Of a DNA stretch of 64,000 bases, positions 44,732-50,478 are shown one piece after another. The position numbers and the translations under genes are program-made. The first letter of the stretch is position 1; every line of letters starts with the position of its first letter. The stretch is taken from NCBI GenBank assembly GCA_965219965.1, contig OZ244796.1:1437807-1501806 (forward strand), written 5' to 3'. This stretch comes from G965219965 sp965219965. Lineage in GTDB: Bacteria; Pseudomonadota; Alphaproteobacteria; RS24. The notes beneath the pieces are model-generated. The model was not told where the DNA came from. It made no database searches and saw only the letters and a list, made by a program, of their open reading frames with translations.

Positions 44732-45259
44732 TCAGATTTTTTCAGAAATTTTTATGGCCGCACGGCACGCTGTTTTAATTGCGCCTGAAAGTAATGTGTA
44801 AGCGGGTGCGTCTTCGGCACCATGCGCGAGGGCGGTGTGGCGGTGTTCGGCTTCATCGGCGCGAAACTTCGCAATGGTTTTGCAAAGTTCTGGCTCAACA
44901 TTATGGGCGGCGAGTTCTTCTAATTGCGCGGCGTAATGGTCGTCAATGACTTCTTCTACAGCCGCCGTGCAAGCCATCGCCGCCTTTTCGCCCATCAATG
45001 CCGTGACCGCACCGAGCGAAAACCCCGCCGCCGCCCATAGCGGCGCAAAAGCAGTGGGGCGGATTTTGCGCTGTAATAAAAGCGCGTCAAATGTGTCTAA
45101 ATGCTCTTGCTCTTGGGCGGCCATGTGGCGAATGAGGTCGGCGGTGGCGCGTTTGCTCGGCACTTTGTCAAACACCGCCGCTTGGCCTTCATAAATTTTC
45201 ACCGCGCCATGCTCGCCCGCATGGTCCACACGTATCATTTGCGCTAAGCGTTTTTGCAT
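44732..45259 (-). CDS. coq7: Demethoxyubiquinone hydroxylase Coq7
   Basis: Di-iron monooxygenase that hydroxylates 2-polyprenyl-3-methyl-6-methoxy-benzoquinol in ubiquinone synthesis. The 175-residue protein has iron ligands in RVDHAGEHGAVKIYEGQ, AQEQEHLDTFD, AVEEVIDDHYAAQL and RADEAEHRHTALAHGAEDA. The ATG at 45259 follows GGAG; it overlaps the end of the upstream dedA-dsbB gene by 16 nt. Confidence 0.94.
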   Translation of the reverse strand: MQKRLAQMIRVDHAGEHGAVKIYEGQAAVFDKVPSKRATADLIRHMAAQEQEHLDTFDALLLQRKIRPTAFAPLWAAAGFSLGAVTALMGEKAAMACTAAVEEVIDDHYAAQLEELAAHNVEPELCKTIAKFRADEAEHRHTALAHGAEDAPAYTLLSGAIKTACRAAIKISEKI

Positions 45260-46263
45260 TTTACTTTTCTCCAAAATGGATAGCTGGCCAGCCCCGCCAG
45301 CCCCAAACTCGCCAGCGCATTATAACCCGCCAGCGACAAGCCGAAAAGCCGCCATGGTGCTTGGTCGCAAGGCGGGGCGGCAGGGTTTTGCAACGCCGCT
45401 TGCAAGGCGGTGACGGATGCGGTGTTGTCTGCGCCTATTGCGCCCGCACAAGATGCAGGCCCGACCCAAAATTGCCATTCAATGCCGGCATGGTAAATGC
45501 CCAAGCCCGCGCTGATGAGATACAGCACGGCCAGCGTAGCCAGCCCGATATAGGCGGCGCAGCTTTTGTCGCGCCAAGCCATATATATAATGACAGGCGT
45601 AAGCGCGAGGGCGGCGTAATAAGGCAGGCGTTGGTCAAGGCAAAGCGGGCAGGGCGCAAGCCCGCCAATATGCTCAAAGGCCAAAGCGGCCAGCAGCACG
45701 CCCGCCGTGCCAGCGAGCAAAAGCGTGGCGAGATTTTGCGGGCGGGCGAGAATTTTGCGCGGGTCGGTGGTGACAACCAACACCACGCCGTAAAAACGCA
45801 CAGCCCGCCCCGCCAAACAAGCGGCGAGAAATATCATCGGGTGCAAACCAACCACGCCACTGGCAATGGTCGCAATTTTGAACGGAATAAAACTGACCGC
45901 GCTGATAACGACCACCCAAAAACCCCAATCATCATAAAAGAGTTGGAATTTTTCAAACCCCGCCGCCGCCTGATAAGCGTTAATGATGGGCTGGCCGAGC
46001 AGGTCAAACAACGCATAGCCAATCATGTAACCCAGCACCGCGCCCAGCACCGAAGCCAGCGTGCAAATAAAAGCCAGCCGCCAACGGCGCGTGCGGTCGG
46101 CCAGTGCCATAGGCGCGAGCATCACATCGGGCGGCACGAGGAAAAACGAGCTTTCGCAAAAAGACACCAGCGCGAGGGCGGGCGTGGCATAGCGATGCGT
46201 GGCCAGTGCGCGGGTGCGGTTTTTAAGAGCGTGCCAAAGTGGTCGGTTTTTCATAAGCCCCAA
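45244..46263 (-). CDS. Fusion of a YqaA/DedA-family membrane domain with DsbB
   Basis: A 339-residue polytopic inner-membrane protein. Residues 1 to about 165 match the YqaA-like DedA family (SFCESSFFLVPPDVMLAPMAL, YMIGYALFDLLGQPI, IPFKIATIASGV, AGRAVRFYGV), a helical family of lipid or ion transport character. Residues 170-339 are a DsbB disulfide oxidase: CPLCLDQRLPYYAAL with the quinone-facing CxxC, and a second Cys pair at PASCAG and PPCDQAPWRLFG. The two are usually adjacent separate genes; here one frame runs through with no internal stop and the last DedA part looks shortened. The stop lies inside coq7. Confidence 0.85.
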   Translation of the reverse strand: MGLMKNRPLWHALKNRTRALATHRYATPALALVSFCESSFFLVPPDVMLAPMALADRTRRWRLAFICTLASVLGAVLGYMIGYALFDLLGQPIINAYQAAAGFEKFQLFYDDWGFWVVVISAVSFIPFKIATIASGVVGLHPMIFLAACLAGRAVRFYGVVLVVTTDPRKILARPQNLATLLLAGTAGVLLAALAFEHIGGLAPCPLCLDQRLPYYAALALTPVIIYMAWRDKSCAAYIGLATLAVLYLISAGLGIYHAGIEWQFWVGPASCAGAIGADNTASVTALQAALQNPAAPPCDQAPWRLFGLSLAGYNALASLGLAGLASYPFWRKVKCKNA

Positions 46264-46338
46264 AATGGGCTAAAGCGGCGGCAAATGCAAAGGGTTTGTG
46301 TGCGGGGCGGGGTGGCGGCGAAGAGGGGACGAATTTTC

Positions 46339-46367
46339 TTGTCGCCCCGCTTGCGCCGCTTTATATT
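46339..46367 (+). promoter_or_regulatory. Promoter of tRNA-Leu
   Basis: TTGTCG (46339-46344), 17-nt spacer, TATATT (46362-46367). Transcription would start about 12 nt before the tRNA 5' end. Confidence 0.55.
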
Positions 46368-46385
46368 GCGCGGGCTATTTCCAAT

Positions 46386-46472
46386 GCCCTCGTGGCGGAA
46401 TTGGTAGACGCGACGGATTCAAAATCCGTTGCCTTCACGGGCGTGCCAGTTCGAGTCTGGCCGAGGGCACCA
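46386..46472 (+). tRNA. tRNA-Leu (anticodon CAA)
   Basis: The 7-bp acceptor stem pairs GCCCTCG with CGAGGGC. The anticodon stem ACGGA/TCCGT encloses TTCAAAA, giving anticodon CAA. There is a long class II variable arm and a TTCGAGT T-loop region, and CCA is encoded at 46470-46472. The length of 87 nt is normal for tRNA-Leu. Confidence 0.97.
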
Positions 46473-46488
46473 TTGGGAGAGAGAGGCG

Positions 46489-46839
46489 ATGCTCAAAGTT
46501 TATGGTTTGAAAAATTGCGATACGTGTCGCAAGGCGCGTAAGTGGTTGGCGGCGCAGAAAATCGCGCATGAATTTTTAGATGTCCGCGCCGATGGGTTTT
46601 CTAAGGCGGATGTCAAACGCTGGCTGGCGGCACATGGGGCAGATGTGGTGCTGAATAAGCGCGGCACAAGCTGGCGGGCTTTGCCGCAAGCCGATAAAGA
46701 AAATTTAACCGCCGCCAAAGCCGCCACGCTGGCCATGCAGAACCCGACACTGGTCAAGCGACCCGTTTTTGTCGCGGGTAAAAATTTCGTGGCCATTGGT
46801 TTTTCCGCCGATGTGCAGGCCGCGCTTAAACGGCTTTAG
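46489..46839 (+). CDS. ArsC/Spx-family (YffB-like) thioredoxin-fold protein
   Basis: A 116-residue thioredoxin-fold protein with MLKVYGLKNCDTCRKARKWL, IAHEFLDVRADG and NKRGTSWRALP. The Cys and the C-terminal layout match the YffB branch of the arsenate-reductase family, whose role is glutathione-dependent reduction or is unknown; arsenate resistance is not implied. GGGAGAGAGAGG precedes the ATG at 46489. It lies 16 nt after tRNA-Leu and may be cotranscribed. Its last 14 nt overlap convergent tusA. Confidence 0.86.
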   Translation: MLKVYGLKNCDTCRKARKWLAAQKIAHEFLDVRADGFSKADVKRWLAAHGADVVLNKRGTSWRALPQADKENLTAAKAATLAMQNPTLVKRPVFVAGKNFVAIGFSADVQAALKRL

Positions 46840-47074
46840 CTTCAATCACAAAAATCAATAAATCATTTTGCGTTTCTTGGGCAATGAGGCGGTGGCCAGA
46901 TTGCTGGCAAAAATGCGGCAGGTCAATGGCCGTCATCGGGTCGGTGGCGTGAATTTCCAGCCGCGCTTTGGCGGGCAGAGTGGCGAGCATACGCTGTGCG
47001 CGCAAAACGGGCAAAGGGCAAGCCAAACCCTTTGCGTCACAAAAATGGGCGGCGCGGGGCGGCGGGCTATTCAT
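46826..47074 (-). CDS. tusA: TusA-family sulfur carrier protein
   Basis: An 82-residue sulfurtransferase with the TusA signature CDAKGLACPLPVLRAQRML (reactive Cys in CPLP) and TDPMTAIDLPHFC. Family members pass sulfane sulfur to tRNA thiolation or molybdenum cofactor enzymes. Its start overlaps the stop of the cytochrome c gene by 8 nt. Confidence 0.88.
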   Translation of the reverse strand: MNSPPPRAAHFCDAKGLACPLPVLRAQRMLATLPAKARLEIHATDPMTAIDLPHFCQQSGHRLIAQETQNDLLIFVIEAKAV

Positions 47075-47483
47075 TTTGGGCGGCAGTGAATTGCGCCAAA
47101 TAGGCGAGCAGGTCGGCGCGGTCGGTGGGTTTTTTCAGGCCAACAAAAACCATGCGCGTGCCTTTCACCAGCCCGCGTGGTTTGGTGAGGTATGTGTCCA
47201 ACAATTCGGGCGTCCAAATCGGCTGGTCGGCGGCAAAGGCCAGCATGGCTTTGGAATATTTGTAATTCGGCACGGTGGCGATTTTGCCGCCAATAATGTT
47301 GTTCAAAGGCGGGCCGACCAGCGACCGCGCCTTGTCGCCAATCATGTGGCAGGCACGGCATTTTTTGAACAATATCGCGCCCCGCGCCGCATCGCCCATT
47401 TCGTCCGCATGGCTGGGTGCGGCCAACAGGCTGGCCAGCATGGATAGGGTCAAAACCGCAAAATAAAAACGCAAGCCCATCAC
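47067..47483 (-). CDS. Periplasmic class I c-type cytochrome
   Basis: Monohaem cytochrome c of the c2/c550 type, an electron shuttle. The 138-residue precursor has a signal peptide (cleaved after PSHA), haem motif CRACH in LFKKCRACHMIG, GPPLNNIIGGKIA, YKYSKAMLA and the axial Met in GTRMVFVGLKKP. Length and order of motifs match mitochondrial-like cytochrome c. It precedes tusA. Confidence 0.94.
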   Translation of the reverse strand: MMGLRFYFAVLTLSMLASLLAAPSHADEMGDAARGAILFKKCRACHMIGDKARSLVGPPLNNIIGGKIATVPNYKYSKAMLAFAADQPIWTPELLDTYLTKPRGLVKGTRMVFVGLKKPTDRADLLAYLAQFTAAQNE

Positions 47484-47644
47484 ATCTCCTTATGGCTTCT
47501 TACATAAGCCAAACCCCGCGCCTTGCCAAGCATAAGCCGCGCCAGAAATGGGTGCAGTGCATTGATAATACAAATCAATGCGATTGGTGGTGGCGAAAAG
47601 GGGGAGTAGCAAAAAACGGGCGGCGTTTTAGGGTGCGCTTTTAA
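47484..47644. other. Intergenic region upstream of cytochrome c and the RNA leader
   Basis: No gene is seen. It contains an inverted repeat ATTGAT (47561-47566), 7 nt, ATCAAT (47574-47579), about 80 nt before the cytochrome c start. This may be an operator, but its spacing does not fit an FNR box. No promoter matching consensus was found for the RNA leader that follows. Confidence 0.35.
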
Positions 47645-47727
47645 GGCTGGGAGTCTGCCGAATAAAATAGCGGTGCGCCGCAAATAAGGCAGACACGAAC
47701 TCTGTCCGTGTAACTAAGCTCCCGGCC
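47645..47727 (+). ncRNA. Structured RNA element, copy 1 of 2
   Basis: Multi-branched fold: outer helix P1 GGCTGGGAG (47645-47653) with CTCCCGGCC (47719-47727, one G-U pair); P2 GTCTGCC (47653-47659) with GGCAGAC; inner hairpin GCGG/CCGC; P3 ACACG with CGTGT before P1 closes. The internal loops have conserved GAATA...AATAGCGG and AAATAAGG. Copy 2 lies 218 nt downstream with the same architecture but different paired bases (compensatory changes), so the fold is supported by covariation. I recognise no known riboswitch or sRNA family. Confidence 0.65.
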
Positions 47728-47862
47728 ACCTGCTTGCTTTACTTTAAGTCTTATCTTTCCTATTATCGCAGATGGCGCAGTGTGTTGCTGCGCTGGGGTT
47801 TAGTTACCTCTGACGATTAGCGGATTGTTCCTATCCGTAAGTGTGGAACTCCCATGCCAAAT

Positions 47863-47944
47863 GGCTGGGAGTCCACCGAATACAATAGCGGCTCCGCCGT
47901 AAATAAGGTGGACACGACTAATCGCGTGTTGTTAGCTCCCAGTC
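47863..47944 (+). ncRNA. Structured RNA element, copy 2 of 2
   Basis: Same fold as copy 1: P1 CTGGGAG (47865-47871) with CTCCCAG (47936-47942); P2 GTCCACC with GGTGGAC where copy 1 has GTCTGCC with GGCAGAC; inner hairpin GCGG with CCGT; P3 ACACG with CGTGT. The P1 strands can also pair with an upstream ACTCCCA (47848-47854) or with the Shine-Dalgarno region at 47989-47996. A further hairpin CACCAG/CTGGTG follows. It is in the leader of the small gene starting at 48001. Confidence 0.65.
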
Positions 47945-48000
47945 ACCAGCCTGCTTCATAGCACTGGTGGCTCTCGCTAAATAAATAATGGGAGCTTATT

Positions 48001-48204
48001 ATGAGTTGCGAATATCATTTTGGGGCTGATGCTCTGCACAAATTTTCTCAAATTACCCCGTGGATACAGGCGGTTGTTTTTTCTAGTGCCTGCATTACGG
48101 TGGTCATTGTCACTTATCTTATTAAAGAAATGGTCGCTATTATCGCCAACGCCTTTCGGGGAAAAGACAAAACAAAACCGCCCGCGCCAGAGACGCGCAA
48201 ATAA
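48001..48204 (+). CDS. Small membrane protein of unknown function
   Basis: A 67-residue protein with a cytosolic or periplasmic N-terminus, one hydrophobic segment (about residues 21-45, IQAVVFSSACITVVIVTYLI) and a basic Lys/Arg/Pro tail. GGGAG lies 7 nt before the ATG. I do not recognise the family. The leader of more than 350 nt with two structured RNA copies, and a helix able to hide the ribosome-binding site, indicates post-transcriptional control. It converges on tRNA-Arg. Confidence 0.6.
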   Translation: MSCEYHFGADALHKFSQITPWIQAVVFSSACITVVIVTYLIKEMVAIIANAFRGKDKTKPPAPETRK

Positions 48205-48232
48205 AAAGCAGGGCGGCGGTGGTGGCAGAAAT

Positions 48233-48309
48233 TGGTGACCCCGAGAGGATTTGAACCTCCGACCCTCAGATTAGGAATCTGATGCTCTATCCAGCTGAGC
48301 TACGGGGTC
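48233..48309 (-). tRNA. tRNA-Arg (anticodon CCT)
   Basis: The acceptor stem pairs GACCCCG with CGGGGTC, and the discriminator A and CCA are encoded. The anticodon stem TCAGA/TCTGA encloses TTCCTAA, giving anticodon CCT, and the T arm contains GGTTCAAATCC. The 5' end overlaps the last 10 nt of carD on the same strand, including the carD stop codon. Confidence 0.96.
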
Positions 48310-49313
48310 TGTATTGGTTTGTTTTGTTCATCTGTCTCCGCGCCCGCGCCCGCCTCTGCGCCTGCCTCTGCGGCATTGGCCTCTGCCTCTGCTTCTGCGT
48401 TGGCGGCCGCTTCGGCCTCGGCTTCTTCCTTTTCCTTGCCGGTGGCTTTGGCGAGGACGGATTCCAGTTCAATAATGGCGGTGGCTTCATCGGTTTTATT
48501 CACGGCGGCGACTTCACGCGACATGCGGTCAAGGGCTTGCTCATAAAGCTGGCGTTCGGAATAGGATTGCTCCGGCTGGGTTTCATGGCGATAAAGGTCG
48601 CGCACCACTTCGGCAATGGCGACCAAATCCCCCGAATTAATTTTCGCCATATAATCTTGAGCGCGGCGACTCCACATGGTGCGCTTAACCCGTGCGCGTC
48701 CGCGCAAGGTTCGCATCGCACCATTCATCATCGCCCTGTCGGCAAGCTTACGCATATTGGCTTCGGCGGCGCGTTCAACCGGCACGCGCAACACCATTTT
48801 TTCTTTCTCAAATTTAATGACAAAAAATTCAAGCTGTATATCGTCAATGTCTTGGGCGGCGATTTCAATAATTTGCCCCACCCCATGCGCCGGATAGGCC
48901 ACAAATTCATTGACGCGAAAACCTTTGGCAGATCGGCGTTCCGGCAGGGTTTTTTTTGCTGGTTTTTTCGCGGGCTTGCGGGCGGGTTTTTTAGCGGGCT
49001 TTTTAGCCGCCGTTTTTTTAACCGCTTTTTTAGGGGCGGCTTTACGGACGGGCTTTTTTTTAGGCGCGGTTTTACGGGCGGGCTTTTTCTTCGCGGCTGT
49101 TTTGCGGACGGGTTTCTTTTTCGCCGCAACTTTGCGGGCGGGCTTTTTCTTTGCGGCGGTTTTGCGGATAGGCTTTTTCTTCGCCGCCGCCTTTTTCGGT
49201 GCGGGCTTGCGCGTGGGTTTTTTGGCGGCAGGCTTACGGGCGGGTTTCTTCGCCGCTTTTTTCGCGGCGGGCTTGCGGGCGGGCTTTTTAACAGGTTTTT
49301 TGCGGGCAGGCAT
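48300..49313 (-). CDS. carD: CarD-family RNA polymerase-binding regulator with histone-H1-like N-terminal tail
   Basis: CarD/CdnL proteins bind the RNA polymerase beta subunit and stabilise open complexes, often at rRNA promoters. The CarD core spans about residues 130-285 (GFRVNEFVAYPAHGVGQIIEI, MWSRRAQDYMAKINSGDLVAIAEVVRDL split by normal residues). Before it lies a tail of about 120 residues made almost only of Lys, Ala, Pro and Arg, with five near-perfect decapeptides of the form KKKPxRKxAx. The C-terminus is an acidic Ala/Glu tail. The ATG at 49313 has GGAG 6 nt upstream. CarD is normally about 165-175 residues; this one has 337. The stop codon TAG lies inside the tRNA-Arg gene. Confidence 0.9.
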   Translation of the reverse strand: MPARKKPVKKPARKPAAKKAAKKPARKPAAKKPTRKPAPKKAAAKKKPIRKTAAKKKPARKVAAKKKPVRKTAAKKKPARKTAPKKKPVRKAAPKKAVKKTAAKKPAKKPARKPAKKPAKKTLPERRSAKGFRVNEFVAYPAHGVGQIIEIAAQDIDDIQLEFFVIKFEKEKMVLRVPVERAAEANMRKLADRAMMNGAMRTLRGRARVKRTMWSRRAQDYMAKINSGDLVAIAEVVRDLYRHETQPEQSYSERQLYEQALDRMSREVAAVNKTDEATAIIELESVLAKATGKEKEEAEAEAAANAEAEAEANAAEAGAEAGAGAETDEQNKPIQTP

Positions 49314-49439
49314 GGGCAACTCCAAACAAGCGTTAATTTTTAAGATATTTTAAGGTCGCATTTCGGGGGCTATTGCTAAAAATGGCCGATTATCAGCCCT
49401 TTGCACCGATTATACCATAAAATTGAGGTAAAATCTAGC

Positions 49440-49778
49440 TTAGTCGCCCGTGCCAGCTTTTTCGGAAAATTCCGCCTCAAATTTCCCCGCCTTGCCCAGC
49501 CAATCATCGGCATCATCGGGCGGGGTTTTCTTATTGGTGATATTTGGCCAAAGCTCGGCATATTTGGTGTTCACCTCTAGCCATTTGTCTAGCCCGTCTT
49601 CAGTGTCGGCCTTAATGGCTTCGGCAGGACATTCCGGCTCGCACACGCCGCAATCAATGCACTCATCAGGGTGGATAACCAGCATATTTTCGCCTTCGTA
49701 AAAGCAGTCCACCGGACACACTTCCACGCAATCGGTATATTTGCACCGAACACACGCATCTGTGACAATATAGGTCAT
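49440..49778 (-). CDS. fdxA: Seven-iron ferredoxin FdxA
   Basis: Cytosolic 3Fe-4S/4Fe-4S electron carrier. The 112-residue protein starts MTYIVTDACVRCKYTDCVEVCPVDC and has CIDCGVCEPECPAEAI, giving the standard cluster ligands, then the typical C-terminal extension (LEVNTKYAELWPNITNKK). The ATG at 49778 has a GGGGGCGG ribosome-binding site. It precedes carD, the conserved alphaproteobacterial order. Confidence 0.95.
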   Translation of the reverse strand: MTYIVTDACVRCKYTDCVEVCPVDCFYEGENMLVIHPDECIDCGVCEPECPAEAIKADTEDGLDKWLEVNTKYAELWPNITNKKTPPDDADDWLGKAGKFEAEFSEKAGTGD

Positions 49779-49805
49779 GCAATCCGCCCCCTTTCTGTTG
49801 GCATG

Positions 49806-49834
49806 TGTATAATCTCTGTTTTGGGCGGAATCAA
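49806..49834 (-). promoter_or_regulatory. Sigma-70 promoter of fdxA
   Basis: Reading leftward: TTGATT (49834-49829), 17-nt spacer, TATACA (49811-49806), about 30 nt before the fdxA ATG. Confidence 0.65.
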
Positions 49835-50039
49835 GCGTGGTTTGCAAGGCCGCGCATACGGAAAGGGAACAAAAGAACAAAAACCGAACAGAGCGTGTCC
49901 GAATCACTACTCTAGTGGTATTTCCGTTTTCGTTCACGCCTAAATATGGGGGGTTGCGGGGTTTGGGGCGGGATTGAGCGCGGTCTGCTCACTTTTAGTT
50001 GAAAATTCGTGTTTTGCCAAAACGGGTGCGGGCGGGCAG
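49835..50039. other. Intergenic region between fdxA and the candidate sRNA
   Basis: About 200 nt without a gene. It is G-rich on the plus strand around 49948-49975. No coding frame with a ribosome-binding site and no clear promoter was found; TTGCCA near 50013 with GAATAT is the closest match and has poor spacing. Confidence 0.5.
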
Positions 50040-50127
50040 AATATCAGCGTGGGAAGCTCAACGCTTTTCAACGGGTCGTCCGGCGCACTCTCCTCCCTCC
50101 CCTCACGCGCTGGATGACCCTTTTTTT
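50040..50127 (+). ncRNA. Candidate small RNA with CU-rich loop and intrinsic terminator
   Basis: A hairpin AGCGT/ACGCT (50046-50065) is followed by a 14-bp stem (50073-50086 with 50107-50120, two G-U pairs) and seven T at 50121-50127. The 20-nt loop (50087-50106) contains TCCTCCCTCCCCTC, complementary to Shine-Dalgarno sequences. There is no plus-strand gene upstream for this terminator to serve, so a separate short RNA is likely. CU-rich, anti-Shine-Dalgarno hairpin loops are known in alphaproteobacterial sRNAs such as the CcsR family. The 5' end is a guess. Confidence 0.45.
50073..50127 (+). terminator. Strong intrinsic terminator upstream of rpmB
   Basis: 14-bp stem starting GGGTCGTCC and ending GGATGACCC, then TTTTTTT. 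It insulates the rpmB promoter, which starts 8 nt later, and would end the candidate sRNA. Confidence 0.75.
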
Positions 50128-50134
50128 CTAAGAC

Positions 50135-50163
50135 TTGACGCGAGGGGCTTTGGTGCATATAAC
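50135..50163 (+). promoter_or_regulatory. Sigma-70 promoter of rpmB
   Basis: TTGACG (50135-50140), 17-nt spacer, TATAAC (50158-50163). This is one of the best promoter matches in the window, 29 nt before the rpmB start. Confidence 0.8.
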
Positions 50164-50191
50164 AGCCCCAATTTTCCAAAAGGGGGCTTTC

Positions 50192-50467
50192 ATGTCTCGC
50201 ATATGCGAATTAACCGGCAAAAAAGTGATGAGCGGCAATAATGTGTCGCACGCCATGAACAAAACCCGTCGGCGTTTCCTGCCCAATTTGCAACAGGTTA
50301 GCCTGCCAAGCGAAAAGCTGGGGCGTAAGCTGAAATTCCGCGCCTGCGCGGCGGCTCTGCGGACGGTGGAACATGCAGGCGGGATTGACGCTTATTTGCT
50401 GAAAGCCAAAGACGCGCATTTATCGCCCCATGCGAAACGCTGCAAAAAACAAATTGCAGCAGTTTAA
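50192..50467 (+). CDS. rpmB: 50S ribosomal protein L28
   Basis: A 91-residue large-subunit protein: MSRICELTGKKVMSGNNVSHAMNKTRRRF, LPNLQQVSL, and a C-terminal CKKQIAAV end. AGGGGG precedes the ATG. Frame-matched codons upstream fall inside the promoter and are not translated. It converges on cobT. Confidence 0.97.
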   Translation: MSRICELTGKKVMSGNNVSHAMNKTRRRFLPNLQQVSLPSEKLGRKLKFRACAAALRTVEHAGGIDAYLLKAKDAHLSPHAKRCKKQIAAV

Positions 50468-50478
50468 TATCTTTTAAT

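Noticed and set aside
47561..47579. FNR box
   Set aside because: FNR sites have a 4-nt spacer between TTGAT and ATCAA; here it is 7 nt.
47645..47944. Integron attC sites or insertion-sequence ends
   Set aside because: No GTTRRRY/RYYYAAC core pair, no transposase or integrase nearby, and the paired positions covary like RNA helices.
48282..49343. Long plus-strand frame opposite carD (Gly/Phe-rich repeats)
   Set aside because: It is the antisense shadow of the Lys/Ala/Pro repeats of CarD, with no ribosome-binding site or family match.
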